This document shows positions 45,846 to 55,683 of a stretch of DNA of 64,000 bases, piece by piece. The stretch's first letter is position 1; every line of letters begins with the position of its first letter. Source of the DNA: Achromobacter piechaudii NBRC 102461 (lineage in GTDB: Bacteria; Pseudomonadota; Gammaproteobacteria; Burkholderiales; Burkholderiaceae_B); assembly GCF_001571245.1 (NCBI RefSeq), contig NZ_BCTK01000005.1, forward strand, positions 682,001-746,000, read 5' to 3'. A model generated the notes under the pieces. The model was not told the DNA's origin, made no database searches, and saw nothing but the letters and a program-made list of their open reading frames with translations. The position numbers and the translations under genes were made by a program.

Positions 45846-46441
45846 GCGAACGCGAAGTCGACGCGGAGTTGGTCGCGCGCGTTCAACGAGGCGATAAAAA
45901 AGCGTTCGATCTACTGGTGCTCAAGTACCAGCGCAAGATCCTGCGCTTGCTGGCCCGGATGATCCGCGACCCCTCGGAAATCGAGGACGTAGCCCAGGAG
46001 GCGTTCATCAAGGCGTACCGAGCCTTGCCCCAGTTCCGGGGTGATAGCGCCTTCTACACTTGGTTGTATCGTATCGCCATCAACACGGCGCGTAACTGGC
46101 TGGCCTCGCAAGGCCGACGACCTAGTGCGCCTAATGCGATAGAAACGGAAGACGGTGAAACTTTTAACGAAACCGACAACCTAACCGACATAAGCACGCC
46201 GGAATCCATGGTCGCCAGCCGCGAAATCGCCGAGACGGTGAACGCGGCTATCGAGGAATTGCCCGAAGAATTGCGTACCGCAATTGTCCTGCGTGAAATC
46301 GAAGGTATGAGTTACGAAGACATCGCCCAGAGCATGGACTGCCCTATCGGTACGGTGCGCTCCCGCATTTTTCGTGCGCGCGAGGCCATCGCAACCAAAT
46401 TACGTCCATTGCTTGGCACCGATGCCGAGCGTCGCTGGTAA
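45842..46441 (+). CDS. rpoE: Envelope-stress sigma factor RpoE (AlgU/sigma-E)
   Basis: ECF sigma factor of 199 residues. Region 2 (about 20-90) has YQRKILRLLARMIRD, IEDVAQEAFIKAYRALPQFRG and FYTWLYRIAINTARN; region 4 (about 135-190) has LPEELRTAIVLREIEGMSYEDIA and the helix-turn-helix GTVRSRIFRAREA. Start ATG 45842 overlaps the preceding stop. It is followed by anti-sigma and regulatory genes mucA, mucB and mucD, the AlgU-type locus. Confidence 0.96.
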   Translation: MSEREVDAELVARVQRGDKKAFDLLVLKYQRKILRLLARMIRDPSEIEDVAQEAFIKAYRALPQFRGDSAFYTWLYRIAINTARNWLASQGRRPSAPNAIETEDGETFNETDNLTDISTPESMVASREIAETVNAAIEELPEELRTAIVLREIEGMSYEDIAQSMDCPIGTVRSRIFRAREAIATKLRPLLGTDAERRW

Positions 46442-46453
46442 GGAGTGGCAGTC

Positions 46454-46969
46454 ATGCAAACAGCAGCCAAGTCCGTTGAGATCGCCGAGTCCTCCTGGGA
46501 GGAATCGGTTTCCGCCTGGATGGACGGAGAAGATTCCGACGATATTCTTCCCAGTCTGTTGTCCAAGGAAGGACGTCAGACCTGGGACACCTATCATTTG
46601 ATCGGTGATTCCCTGCGCAATGCCGATCTGGCATTGACCCCAAGCGCCGCGTTCCAGTCGCGATTGGCGCGAGCGTTGGACGCGGAGCTGCCGATCGTGG
46701 CGGCGCCTCGGCGCCGTTCGCCATTGCGCGTTGGTTTGTCCGGCCTGGCCGTGGCGGCTGCCGTCGCAACGGTCGCCTGGGTGGCGCAACCTTACCTGAC
46801 CGGCACCCCGGCCACGGAAGTGCGTGTGCTGGCCGATGCCAGCGGAACCCCCGCCTCTGCCACCGCCGCGGATGACGCCGGCCTGCGCGACTATCTCGAG
46901 GCCCATCGCCAGATGGCCGGCCCCAGCGCGGTCCGGCAAGTCTCGTTCGACGTCGGAGCAGGACGTTGA
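46454..46969 (+). CDS. rseA: Anti-sigma-E factor (RseA/MucA)
   Basis: Single-span inner-membrane anti-sigma factor, 171 residues. The N-terminal cytosolic domain (1-90) has the RseA-type WEESVSAWMDGE and DTYHLIGDSLRN; one membrane segment lies near 98-115; the rest is periplasmic and short. Start: ATG 46454 is preceded by AAGGAG at the ideal 8 bases, preferred over the GTG at 46445. Its stop and the mucB start share a base (TGATG). Confidence 0.92.
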   Translation: MQTAAKSVEIAESSWEESVSAWMDGEDSDDILPSLLSKEGRQTWDTYHLIGDSLRNADLALTPSAAFQSRLARALDAELPIVAAPRRRSPLRVGLSGLAVAAAVATVAWVAQPYLTGTPATEVRVLADASGTPASATAADDAGLRDYLEAHRQMAGPSAVRQVSFDVGAGR

Positions 46970-48051
46970 TGGCGCTGGCGTTACCGACACGTTGGCCGCG
47001 CGCAGGTTCCTGGCATGTCCACCGAGCGGGATGGTTCGCCGCTACGCTTCTGACCGCTTTCCTCTCCGCGCACGAGCCGGCGCGCGCCGCCGATGCGGCC
47101 CCGGCCACGGACGATGTGGTCCAGCTGTTGAGCCGTATCCAGCAGGCCGCCCGCAAGCAGGATTACGCGGGCGTCTTCATGTACCAGCAAGGCGAGATGA
47201 TTCAATCGTCGCGTCTGGTGCACGTGCTGGACGGCACCGGCGAACGCGAACGCCTTGAAATTCTTGACGGCCAGCCGCGCGAATATCTGCGTCACAACGA
47301 TGACGTGCAATGCCTGATTCCCGAACGCAAGACGGTCCTGATTGAGCGCCGTCGCGGGGACCGGTTTCCTGGGTTGCTGCTGGGAGATCCGGCCAATCTT
47401 TCCGAACACTACAAAATCCGCACCGAGTCCAAGCTGCATCGGGTGGCGGGCCGGGAATGCCGCCTGATCACGATCGAACCGCTGGACCAGCTGCGTTACG
47501 GCTACCGCCTTTGCGCCGATGTTGAAACGAATCTGCTGCTGAAGGCGCAGACGCTCAACGCCGCCCGTGGCGTGGTTGAGCAGGTGTCGTTCACGTCGCT
47601 GCGCCTGGGTTCCGAAGTGGATCCGCAGCAGCTCAGTTCGCGCTGGAGCACGCGCGATTGGAAGGTGCTTGAACCTTCGATGACGCCCGTGGACCTGATG
47701 GCCCAGGGTTGGCGGATTCCGGCGCCCAAGGGCTTCAAGGTGATCATGCAAGTTGCGCGCTCCATGGGACGCGGCGCGACGGTCAGCCAGATGGTGCTGT
47801 CCGATGGCTTGGCCGCCATCTCCGTATTCATCGAGCCTTACGACAGTCAGCGCGGCCATCATCCCCCTCCGGGCGCCGCGCAACGGGGCTCCATCACGGT
47901 GTACGGCACGCGTATTGCTGACTTCTGGTTGACGGCCGTGGGCGAGGTGCCCGTGGCGACGCTGGAGCAGTTGGCGACAGCAACGGAATACGTGCCGACG
48001 GCAGCGTCGGCCGCTCCTCCCGCCGCGCCTCCGGCCGACACCCCCAAGTGA
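46969..48051 (+). CDS. rseB: Periplasmic regulator of sigma-E (RseB/MucB)
   Basis: Binds RseA in the periplasm and senses envelope lipids or LPS. 360 residues with a signal peptide (to about residue 40, EPARAADA), then the MucB fold: LLSRIQQAARKQDYAGVFMYQQGE, RLEILDGQPREYLRHNDDVQCLIPE, and the RecG-like C-terminal domain. Start ATG 46969, coupled to rseA. The C-terminus ends in a Pro/Ala tail. Confidence 0.93.
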   Translation: MALALPTRWPRAGSWHVHRAGWFAATLLTAFLSAHEPARAADAAPATDDVVQLLSRIQQAARKQDYAGVFMYQQGEMIQSSRLVHVLDGTGERERLEILDGQPREYLRHNDDVQCLIPERKTVLIERRRGDRFPGLLLGDPANLSEHYKIRTESKLHRVAGRECRLITIEPLDQLRYGYRLCADVETNLLLKAQTLNAARGVVEQVSFTSLRLGSEVDPQQLSSRWSTRDWKVLEPSMTPVDLMAQGWRIPAPKGFKVIMQVARSMGRGATVSQMVLSDGLAAISVFIEPYDSQRGHHPPPGAAQRGSITVYGTRIADFWLTAVGEVPVATLEQLATATEYVPTAASAAPPAAPPADTPK

Positions 48052-48097
48052 TCCTAGCCATAGCCACAAGCAGCAAGCAGCAACTTCGGAGTAATTT

Positions 48098-49576
48098 ATG
48101 AAAGCAATGACGGTGTCGAACGCTTTTTTCCGGCGCTTTGTGGTGGCCGTCGCGGCAGGCGTATTCCTGTCCACGGCCTACGTGCCTCCCGCGATGGCGC
48201 AGACCCCGACGGTCGCGCTTCCCGACTTCACGGGCATCGTTGAAAAGGCCGATCCCGCCGTCGTGAACATCCGCACGACGGCCACCGTGCCGGTGCGCGG
48301 TCCCGGCCCGGGCGGCGGCAGTGATCCCTACGAGCTGTTCCGCTGGTTCTTCGGCCCCGATCTTCAACCTCCGGGCGGTGGGCAAGGGCCTACGCCGCGT
48401 CAGCGCCCGCAGCCTTCGCAACCCGAAGAGCGCACCGTGCCTCGCGGCGTGGGTTCCGGCTTTTTCGTGTCGGATGACGGCTACATCCTGACCAACAACC
48501 ACGTGGTGGTGGACGCGACGGACATTTACGTCACGCTGACCGATGGCCGCGAGTTCAAGGCCAAGGTCATCGGCACCGACGAGCGTACCGACGTGGCGCT
48601 GATCAAGATCGAAGCCAAGGACATGGTGCCGCTGGTCATCGGCGATCCCAAGAAATTGAAGAAAGGCCAATGGGTGCTGGCAATCGGCTCGCCCTTCGGC
48701 CTGGATTCGACCGTGACGTCCGGCATCGTCAGCGCGATCGGCCGCGACACCGGCGAATACCTGCCGTTCATCCAGACGGACGTTGCCGTGAACCCGGGTA
48801 ACTCTGGCGGTCCGCTGATCAATCTGGACGGTGAGGTGGTGGGCATCAACTCCCAGATCATTTCGCGTAGCGGTGGTTTCATGGGCATTTCGCTGGCCAT
48901 TCCGATCGACGAAGCCATGCGCGTGGTCGATCAGCTGCGTACCACCGGCAAGGTCACGCGCGGACGCGTCGGCGTGCAGATCGGTGAGGTCGGCAAGGAC
49001 GTGGCCGAAGCGATCGGGCTGCCCAAGGCGGAAGGCGCGCTGGTCAGCAGCGTCGAAGCCGACGGGCCCGCCGAACAGGCCGGCGTGCAGCCGGGCGACG
49101 TGATCCTCAAGTTCAACAATGAGCCGATCAAGCGCTGGTCCGATCTGCCGCGCATCGTGGGCGAAACCAAGCCCGGCACCCGCGCCGATATGCAGGTCTG
49201 GCGCAAGGGCAAGAGCATGACGCTGTCGGTCAAGGTAGGCGAGATTCCCACCGAGAAATCGGCGGCGGCCGCCAAGAAGGCTGCGCCTGCGCCCGAAGTG
49301 ACAAATGCGCTGGGCCTGGGCGTCGTGGACGTGCCGGCGGACGTGCAGAAGAAATTGCGCATCAAGGGCGGCGTTCAGGTGAAGGTTGCCGAGGGTGCGG
49401 CAGCCAAGGCCGGTTTGCAGGAAGGCGACATTGTGTTGGCCCTGAACGACACCGACGTCACCGGCGCCAAGCAATTCGGCGAGCTGGTGGGCAAGCTCGA
49501 CAAGAGCCGGTCGGCGGGCCTGCTGGTACGTCGGGGCGACCAGACGCAGTGGGTCGCGGTACCCGCATCGAAGTAG
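48098..49576 (+). CDS. mucD: Periplasmic serine protease/chaperone MucD (DegP family)
   Basis: HtrA-type quality-control protease, 492 residues. Signal peptide to about residue 34 (PPAMAQ); trypsin-like domain with H135 in LTNNHVVVD, D165 in ERTDVALIK and S236 in NPGNSGGPL; two PDZ domains (about 275-370 and 395-490). A Gly/Pro/Gln-rich loop (residues 68-112) is the usual LA-loop region and is long. As in Pseudomonas, the protease gene ends the rpoE-mucAB-mucD operon, adding proteolytic feedback to the stress response. Confidence 0.95.
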   Translation: MKAMTVSNAFFRRFVVAVAAGVFLSTAYVPPAMAQTPTVALPDFTGIVEKADPAVVNIRTTATVPVRGPGPGGGSDPYELFRWFFGPDLQPPGGGQGPTPRQRPQPSQPEERTVPRGVGSGFFVSDDGYILTNNHVVVDATDIYVTLTDGREFKAKVIGTDERTDVALIKIEAKDMVPLVIGDPKKLKKGQWVLAIGSPFGLDSTVTSGIVSAIGRDTGEYLPFIQTDVAVNPGNSGGPLINLDGEVVGINSQIISRSGGFMGISLAIPIDEAMRVVDQLRTTGKVTRGRVGVQIGEVGKDVAEAIGLPKAEGALVSSVEADGPAEQAGVQPGDVILKFNNEPIKRWSDLPRIVGETKPGTRADMQVWRKGKSMTLSVKVGEIPTEKSAAAAKKAAPAPEVTNALGLGVVDVPADVQKKLRIKGGVQVKVAEGAAAKAGLQEGDIVLALNDTDVTGAKQFGELVGKLDKSRSAGLLVRRGDQTQWVAVPASK

Positions 49577-49666
49577 GCAGGTTTGCAGGGTTGGCCGCCT
49601 TTTTGTCCAGGGGCGGCCACCTTGCAGAAAAATTTGCCCAAGACCGGCTAAAATGGCTGGTTGCCG

Positions 49667-49697
49667 CAAAAGGGGGCGCTTGGCGCCCCCTCGTTTT
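49667..49697 (+). terminator. Terminator of the rpoE-mucD operon
   Basis: The stem GGGGGCGC/GCGCCCCC with loop TTG, flanked by AAAA on the left and TCGTTTTG on the right. It lies 95 bp after mucD and 105 bp before lepA, separating the two. Confidence 0.8.
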
Positions 49698-49790
49698 GCC
49701 CGGGTTTTGCCCCGTCAGCGCCCCTCTCGTCAGCCGTGTCTTCTCCGGCGGCGGCGTCTTCCGGCCTGGTGCCGAGTGTTCCGTCCCTTA

Positions 49791-49796
49791 TAATTT
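49791..49796 (+). promoter_or_regulatory. Perfect -10 hexamer directly before lepA
   Basis: TATAAT ends 5 bases before the lepA ATG, which would place transcription start at about 49803, on or beside the start codon. No good -35 is seen at 17 bases (CTGGTG). No Shine-Dalgarno precedes the ATG, in line with a leaderless message. Confidence 0.4.
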
Positions 49797-49801
49797 CAAG
49801 C

Positions 49802-51595
49802 ATGCAGCATATTCGCAACTTCTCCATCATTGCCCACATCGATCATGGCAAATCGACCTTGGCCGATCGCCTGATCCAGCGCTGCGGCGGATTGGCGGAT
49901 CGCGAAATGTCGGCGCAGGTGCTCGATTCCATGGAAATCGAACGCGAGCGCGGCATTACCATCAAGGCCCAAACCGCCGCCCTGCAGTACAAGGCCAATG
50001 ACGGCAAGGTCTACAACCTGAACCTGATCGACACCCCGGGGCACGTGGACTTCTCGTATGAAGTCAGCCGTTCGCTCTCGGCGTGCGAGGGCGCGCTGCT
50101 GGTGGTGGATGCGTCGCAGGGCGTGGAAGCGCAGACGGTCGCCAACTGCTACACCGCGATCGAGTTGGGCGTGGAAGTGGTGCCGGTCCTGAACAAGATG
50201 GACTTGCCGCAGGCCGATCCCGAAGGCGCGCGCCAGGAAGTCGAAGACGTCATCGGCATCGACGCTTCCGAGGCTGTGCTGGCCAGCGCCAAGACGGGCA
50301 TGGGCATCGACGAAATCCTGGAAACCATCGTGGCCCGCGTGCCGGCGCCCAAGGGCGACCCGGAAGCCCCGCTGCAAGCGCTGATCATCGACTCGTGGTT
50401 CGACAACTACGTAGGCGTGGTCATGCTGGTGCGCATCATCAACGGCGTGCTCAAGCCCAAGGACAAAATCCTGCTGATGGCCTCCGGTGCCACCCATCTG
50501 TGCGAGCAGACCGGTGTGTTCACGCCGAAGTCGCAGCAGCGGCCGCATCTGTCGGCAGGCGAGGTGGGCTTCATCATCGCCGGTATCAAGCAACTGGAAG
50601 ACGCCAAGGTCGGCGACACGGTCACGCTGGCGAACAAGCCCGCGCCGTCCGCGCTGCCCGGTTTCAAGGAAGTGAAACCCCAGGTGTTCGCCGGCCTGTA
50701 TCCGGTGGAAAGCTCGGAATACGACCAGCTGCGTGATTCGCTCGACAAGCTCAAGCTGAATGATGCCGCGCTGATGTTCGAACCCGAAGTCTCGCAAGCG
50801 CTGGGTTTCGGTTTCCGCTGCGGCTTTCTTGGCCTGTTGCACATGGAGATCGTGCAAGAGCGCCTGGAGCGCGAATTCGACATGGACATCATTACCACCG
50901 CGCCGTCGGTGGTCTATGAAGTCGAGCAGCGCGATGGCTCCGTCATTACCGTCGAAAGCCCGTCGCGCATGCCCGAAGTGGGCAAGATCCAGGACATTCG
51001 CGAACCCATCGTGAAGGTCACGCTGTTCATGCCGCAGGACTATGTCGGCCCGGTCATGACCCTGTGCAACAACAAGCGCGGGTCGCAGGTCAACATGAGC
51101 TATCACGGCCGTCAGGTTCACCTGGTGTACGAGATCCCGCTGGCCGAAATCGTGTTGGACTTCTTCGACAAGCTCAAGTCGGTGTCGCGCGGTTACGCCT
51201 CGATGGACTACGAGTTCCTGGAATACCGCTCGGCGGACGTGGTGCGCGTAGACCTGCTGATCAACAACGATCGCGTCGATGCGCTGGCCGTCATTGTCCA
51301 CCGCAGCAATGCGCGCCATCGTGCGCGCGACGTCGTGACCCGCATGCGTGGTCTGATTCCGCGCCAGATGTTCGACGTTGTGATCCAGGCCGCGATCGGC
51401 GCTGAAATCATCGCGCGCGAAAACGTGAAGGCGCTGCGCAAGAACGTGCTGGCCAAGTGCTACGGCGGCGACATCTCGCGCAAGAAGAAGCTGCTTGAAA
51501 AGCAGAAGGCCGGCAAGAAGCGCATGAAGCAGGTGGGTAGTGTTGAGATTCCGCAGGAGGCGTTCCTGGCCATCCTGCAAGTGGAAGACAAGTAG
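49802..51595 (+). CDS. lepA: Elongation factor 4 (LepA)
   Basis: Ribosome back-translocating GTPase, 597 residues, the normal length. G1 [10 protein letters not shown]3 DTPGHVDF, G4 NKMD, and the LepA-specific C-terminal domain ending [21 protein letters not shown]. The start at ATG 49802 gives the family N-terminus [18 protein letters not shown]; the open upstream extension (47 residues, Pro/Ser/Ala) runs through the terminator and is rejected. lepB follows in the conserved lepA-lepB-rnc-era order. Confidence 0.97.
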   Translation: MQHIRNFSIIAHIDHGKSTLADRLIQRCGGLADREMSAQVLDSMEIERERGITIKAQTAALQYKANDGKVYNLNLIDTPGHVDFSYEVSRSLSACEGALLVVDASQGVEAQTVANCYTAIELGVEVVPVLNKMDLPQADPEGARQEVEDVIGIDASEAVLASAKTGMGIDEILETIVARVPAPKGDPEAPLQALIIDSWFDNYVGVVMLVRIINGVLKPKDKILLMASGATHLCEQTGVFTPKSQQRPHLSAGEVGFIIAGIKQLEDAKVGDTVTLANKPAPSALPGFKEVKPQVFAGLYPVESSEYDQLRDSLDKLKLNDAALMFEPEVSQALGFGFRCGFLGLLHMEIVQERLEREFDMDIITTAPSVVYEVEQRDGSVITVESPSRMPEVGKIQDIREPIVKVTLFMPQDYVGPVMTLCNNKRGSQVNMSYHGRQVHLVYEIPLAEIVLDFFDKLKSVSRGYASMDYEFLEYRSADVVRVDLLINNDRVDALAVIVHRSNARHRARDVVTRMRGLIPRQMFDVVIQAAIGAEIIARENVKALRKNVLAKCYGGDISRKKKLLEKQKAGKKRMKQVGSVEIPQEAFLAILQVEDK

Positions 51596-51618
51596 AACCA
51601 AAAGAAGGCGGTTAGCTG

Positions 51619-52503
51619 ATGAGTTGGAACTTTGCCCTGATCCTGTTTGTTCTGCTGGTCTTGACCGGCATTATCTGGGTGCTTGATCTGGCAGTGCTGC
51701 GGCGGGGCCGTGAAGCGCGGGCCCAAGCGGCAATGGCGCAGTACGACGTGGCCCTGATCGGTGACGCGCAGGAAGCCGAACGGCTGCGCCGCGAAGCAGG
51801 CGACGTCGCGCGCCGCGTGCCGTGGTGGATCGAATACGCCGTCAGCTTCTTTCCGGTCATCCTGTTCGTGTTCATGCTGCGTTCGTTCGTGGTTGAACCG
51901 TTTCGGATTCCCTCCGGTTCCATGTTGCCGACGCTTCAATCCGGCGATCTGATCCTGGTGAACAAGTTCAGCTATGGACTGCGTCTGCCCGTCATCGACA
52001 AGAAGGTGATCGACATCGGCAAGCCCCAGCGTGGCGACGTTTTCGTGTTCCGCTACCCGGTGGATCCGGACGTCGATTACATCAAGCGCGTGGTGGGCCT
52101 GCCGGGCGATGAGATCGCTTATCTGGACAAAAAACTGTACGTGAACGGGACTCTGGTGCCCCATGTGCGCGACGGCGACTACTTCGAGCCGGATCGTGTG
52201 TCGTATATCGCACAATATAAAGAGAAGTTGGGCGACGTTGAGCACAAGATCCTGCTAGATGAGAACAAGCCCCAGGATTATTCGCCGATGTGGCAATTTC
52301 CTCACCGTGAGAACTGCCAATACAGCCGCAATGGGGTACGCTGCAAAGTACCTGAAGGCAGTTATTTCGCCATGGGCGATAATCGGGACAACAGCGCGGA
52401 CAGCCGTTATTGGGGCTTCGTTCCTGAATCCAATATCGTCGGACGCGCGTTCTTCATCTGGATGAATTTCAGCGATCTCAGCCGCATCGGCCGGTTCAAC
52501 TGA
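51619..52503 (+). CDS. lepB: Signal peptidase I
   Basis: Removes signal peptides at the outer face of the inner membrane. 294 residues: first membrane span at about 4-23, cytosolic loop, second span at 75-92, then the catalytic domain with nucleophile S101 in PSGSMLPTL and general base K156 in [11 protein letters not shown], and [15 protein letters not shown] near the end. 23 bp after lepA, 2 bp before rnc. Confidence 0.97.
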   Translation: MSWNFALILFVLLVLTGIIWVLDLAVLRRGREARAQAAMAQYDVALIGDAQEAERLRREAGDVARRVPWWIEYAVSFFPVILFVFMLRSFVVEPFRIPSGSMLPTLQSGDLILVNKFSYGLRLPVIDKKVIDIGKPQRGDVFVFRYPVDPDVDYIKRVVGLPGDEIAYLDKKLYVNGTLVPHVRDGDYFEPDRVSYIAQYKEKLGDVEHKILLDENKPQDYSPMWQFPHRENCQYSRNGVRCKVPEGSYFAMGDNRDNSADSRYWGFVPESNIVGRAFFIWMNFSDLSRIGRFN

Positions 52504-52505
52504 TT

Positions 52506-53267
52506 ATGTCGCTAGCCACGCTAGAAAACCGCCTGGATCACCACTTCGGTGATCCAGCCTTGCTTGAACAGGCACTGACGCATCGCAGTCACGGTGCGCG
52601 CCACAACGAGCGCTTGGAATTCCTTGGGGATTCCGTGTTGAACTTCGTCGTGGCGGCAATGCTGTTTGAACGCTATTCCAAAATCGACGAAGGCGATCTG
52701 TCGCGGCTGCGGGCCAATCTGGTCAAGCAGGCCTCGTTGGCTGACATCGCCCAGCGCCTGGAATTGTCGCAATACCTGCGCCTGGGCGAAGGTGAATTGA
52801 AAAGCGGCGGGTTCCGCCGGCCGTCGATTCTTGCCGACACGGTCGAGGCCCTGTTTGGCGCCGTCTTCCTGGATGCAGGCTTTGACGCCGCGCGCCGCGT
52901 GATCGTGCGCCAGTACCAGCCGGTGCTGGCCTCGGTAGATCCCAAAACGCTGGGCAAGGACGCCAAGACCTTGCTGCAGGAATTCCTGCAAGGCCGAAAG
53001 CTGGCGCTGCCCCTTTACACGGTGGTGGCCACGCATGGCGCGGCGCACAGCCAACAGTTCGAAGTCGAGTGCGCCATCCCGGCGCTCGAGATCAAGGTTA
53101 CGGCGCCCGGCGCCAGCCGCCGCGCCGCCGAGCAATCGGCGGCCAAGCTGGCTTTAGAGGCCGCGCTGGCCATCAGCCCGGCCACCAAGGCTGCCCGCAA
53201 GTCGGGCAAGGCGCGCAAAACCGCGCAATTGTCGCTGCCCGTGGCAGTGGCTCAAGAGACTAAATGA
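52506..53267 (+). CDS. rnc: Ribonuclease III
   Basis: Double-strand-specific endoribonuclease, 253 residues. The signature [14 protein letters not shown] is at about 37-50, the second catalytic segment [13 protein letters not shown] near 117, and the dsRNA-binding domain spans about 155-222. The C-terminal 25 residues are a Lys/Ala-rich extension ([11 protein letters not shown]) beyond the usual end. Overlaps era by 4 bases. Confidence 0.97.
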   Translation: MSLATLENRLDHHFGDPALLEQALTHRSHGARHNERLEFLGDSVLNFVVAAMLFERYSKIDEGDLSRLRANLVKQASLADIAQRLELSQYLRLGEGELKSGGFRRPSILADTVEALFGAVFLDAGFDAARRVIVRQYQPVLASVDPKTLGKDAKTLLQEFLQGRKLALPLYTVVATHGAAHSQQFEVECAIPALEIKVTAPGASRRAAEQSAAKLALEAALAISPATKAARKSGKARKTAQLSLPVAVAQETK

Positions 53268-54154
53268 GCGATACCCCTTTTCGTACCGGCTTTGTTGCCA
53301 TCGTTGGCCGTCCCAATGTGGGCAAGTCCACGCTGACCAATGCCCTGATCGGTTCCAAGATCTCCATCGTGTCGCGCAAGGCACAGACCACGCGCCACCG
53401 CATTCATGGCGTGCTGACGCGCGAACACGAGCAATTCGTTTTCGTTGACACCCCGGGTTTCCAGACGCGCCATGGCGGCGCGATGAACCGCATGATGAAC
53501 CGCGTCGTCACGCAGGCCCTGGCCGACGTGGACGTCGTGGTGCACGTGGTGGAAGCCGGCAAGTGGTCGGAAGGCGACGCGAAGCTGCTGCCGCTCTTGC
53601 CCAACCCCGAGCGCACCATCCTGGTCGTCTCCAAGATCGACGCGCTGAAGAACCGCGATGATCTGTTCGCGTTTGTCTCCAAGATCATGGCGCTGCATCC
53701 GTTCGGCGCCGTGGTGCCCGTCAGCGCTTCCAAGAACCAGCAGCTGGACCAATTGCTGGAAGAGATCGCATCGCGTCTGCCGGAAGGCGAGGCGATGTTC
53801 GAAGAAGACACGCTGACCGACCGCCCCATGCGCTTCATCGCCGCCGAACTGGTGCGCGAGAAGATCTTCCGCCTGGTCGGCGACGAACTGCCCTACGGCT
53901 GTACCGTTGTCATCGAGCAATGGGAAGAGACCGCTAAGGGCGCCAGCATCAACGCCTGCGTGGTGGTCGAGCGCGACAGCCACAAGCCGATCCTGCTGGG
54001 CGCGGGCGGCATGCACATGAAGCGTATCGCCACGGAGGCGCGGCAGGACATCGCCAAGCTGCTGGACAAGCCGGTGCACCTGGAGGTCTACATCAAGGTG
54101 CGCAAGGGCTGGTCCGACCGCGAGGGTGCGCTCCGCGATCTGGGTTATGAGTAG
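53264..54154 (+). CDS. era: GTPase Era
   Basis: 16S rRNA-binding GTPase needed for 30S assembly, 296 residues. G1 [10 protein letters not shown]3 DTPGFQ, G4 SKID, then the KH domain with [18 protein letters not shown]. Coupled to rnc (ATGA) upstream and overlapping recO by 8 bases downstream. Confidence 0.97.
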   Translation: MSDTPFRTGFVAIVGRPNVGKSTLTNALIGSKISIVSRKAQTTRHRIHGVLTREHEQFVFVDTPGFQTRHGGAMNRMMNRVVTQALADVDVVVHVVEAGKWSEGDAKLLPLLPNPERTILVVSKIDALKNRDDLFAFVSKIMALHPFGAVVPVSASKNQQLDQLLEEIASRLPEGEAMFEEDTLTDRPMRFIAAELVREKIFRLVGDELPYGCTVVIEQWEETAKGASINACVVVERDSHKPILLGAGGMHMKRIATEARQDIAKLLDKPVHLEVYIKVRKGWSDREGALRDLGYE

Positions 54155-54734
54155 ACGGGCGCCTCGCGTCCAGGATCGCCCGGGCTTTATGTTGCACGCC
54201 ACCGCGTGGCGTGAGACTTCCCTTATTGTTCAGACTTTTTCCCGCGATCATGGCTGTGTGGCCATGGTCGCCAAGGGCGCCAAGCGCCCTTATTCCGTGC
54301 TGCGTCCCGTGTTGTCGGCCTTTCAGCCATTGCTGCTGTCCTGGACGGGCAACGGCGAAGTCAAAACGCTGACGCGCGCTGAAATCGCGGGGATCCGCCC
54401 GTTGACGGGCACCGCGCTGATGTCCGCCTGGTACATGAACGAGCTGTTGCTGCGTTTGCTGCCGCGCGAGGACGCCCACCCCCTGCTGTTCGACGCCTAC
54501 GACATGGCGTTGCAGCAACTGTCCAACGGCACGCGGGCCGCAGGCGCGCTACGCCGCTTCGAATGGACCTTGCTGCGCGAGACCGGATACGGCGTGGACG
54601 AACAGGCGCCCGATTTCGAAGACGTCACGATCGAACCCGCATTGCGGCGCGACTTGCGCGAGCGCCTGGCCGAGATCCTGGCCGGCCGTCCCTTGTCGAC
54701 CCGCCGCGTCCTGATGGACCTGCAACGCATCTGA
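54147..54734 (+). CDS. recO: DNA repair protein RecO (short form)
   Basis: Helps RecA load on single-stranded DNA with RecF and RecR. The chain begins DRPGFMLHATAWRETSLIVQTFSRDHG, the RecO OB-fold start, and has KTLTRAEIAGIRPLTG and MNELLLRLLPREDAHPLLFDAY. At 195 residues it is clearly shorter than the usual 230-270. The C-terminal STRRVLMDL aligns with the conserved SRxxx end of other RecO proteins, so the missing part is internal (the small zinc/helical region after about residue 155), and not a 3' truncation. Start ATG 54147, inside era. Confidence 0.9.
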   Translation: MSRRAPRVQDRPGFMLHATAWRETSLIVQTFSRDHGCVAMVAKGAKRPYSVLRPVLSAFQPLLLSWTGNGEVKTLTRAEIAGIRPLTGTALMSAWYMNELLLRLLPREDAHPLLFDAYDMALQQLSNGTRAAGALRRFEWTLLRETGYGVDEQAPDFEDVTIEPALRRDLRERLAEILAGRPLSTRRVLMDLQRI

Positions 54735-54752
54735 GCGCGCCGCGCCTCAACC

Positions 54753-55661
54753 ATGACCTTCACGCTAAAACAGGTCGAGACATTTCGCACCGTTTACGAA
54801 ACGGAAAGCGTGACGGCTGCCGCCAGGCGGCTTGATGTGTCTCCGGCGACGGTCAGCGCCACCCTGGCCGCGTTGGAAGCAAGCATCGAACTGCGCCTGT
54901 TTGAACGTGTGCGCCAGCGCATGCAGCGCACGCCCGAGGCCACGCTGCTATACGAGGAAATCCGCCGCTTGAATGTGGGCCTGGAAAGCCTGGGCCGCAA
55001 GATCCGGGCCATTCGTGGCGCCGCGCAACCACGGTTGCGCATCGGTTGCATCCACGCTTATGGCGGCGCCATCGTCAGCGAGTCGATCTCGCGCTTTCGC
55101 ACCCGTTATCCCGATACCCCGCTGTATTTGCAGATCCGCGACTCCAATACCCTGCGCGACATGGTGGTGTCGGGGGAACTGGATCTTGCCGTGGTGGCCG
55201 ATGAGTCCGAGCTGGAAGGGCTGCGCGGGCATCGGCTGGCGAGCCTGCGCGCGGTGGCCGTGTTTCCCGCCACGCATGCATTGGCGCGTCTGGAATGCGT
55301 GGACTTCGCGCATCTGGCCGACACCGACGTCATTGCCCTGAATGCCGAGGATGGTTCGCGCAAGCGTCTGGACGCGCTGTTGCGCGAGGCGGGCCGCAGC
55401 CTGAAGGTGGCGATCGAGACTCCGTATTCCAGCACCGTGTGCCAGTTGGCGCTGGCCGGCCATGGGGTCGGCATCGCCAACCCGGCAACGGCCGTGGGCA
55501 TGGAAGCGGCGGGCCTTTGCTATCGCCCACTGACGGCTCCCGTGCATTTCGAATGCCACATGATCCTGCATGGCAGCCGGCCCTTGTCCGAGGCCGGCAA
55601 GTTCTGGGCGACCTGCCTGCGTGGCGCGTTGGCGCCGCTGGTGGATCGTTTCGGGGTGTGA
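54753..55661 (+). CDS. LysR-family transcriptional regulator
   Basis: A 302-residue LysR protein: helix-turn-helix at about 1-60 (FRTVYETESVTAAARRLDVSPATVSATLAALE), then a periplasmic-binding-like effector domain with LDLAVVADESELEGLRGHRL. It starts 18 bp after recO and ends 22 bp before the convergent PLP-enzyme gene. LysR regulators usually face their targets divergently; here it is convergent with the adjacent cluster, so the link to that cluster is by proximity only. Confidence 0.92.
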   Translation: MTFTLKQVETFRTVYETESVTAAARRLDVSPATVSATLAALEASIELRLFERVRQRMQRTPEATLLYEEIRRLNVGLESLGRKIRAIRGAAQPRLRIGCIHAYGGAIVSESISRFRTRYPDTPLYLQIRDSNTLRDMVVSGELDLAVVADESELEGLRGHRLASLRAVAVFPATHALARLECVDFAHLADTDVIALNAEDGSRKRLDALLREAGRSLKVAIETPYSSTVCQLALAGHGVGIANPATAVGMEAAGLCYRPLTAPVHFECHMILHGSRPLSEAGKFWATCLRGALAPLVDRFGV

Positions 55662-55683
55662 GGCGGAAACGATAGCTGCGCGA

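Noticed and set aside
49661..49801. 47-residue N-terminal extension of LepA
   Set aside because: Would translate through the mucD terminator; all LepA proteins start at the [18 protein letters not shown] position.
49796..51601. 601-codon open frame antisense to lepA
   Set aside because: Shadow of the complete, conserved lepA gene; no ribosome binding site or family similarity.
54600..54752. Possible frameshift at the 3' end of recO
   Set aside because: The C-terminal STRRVLMDL motif matches the natural RecO terminus, so the shortness is internal and not due to a broken end.
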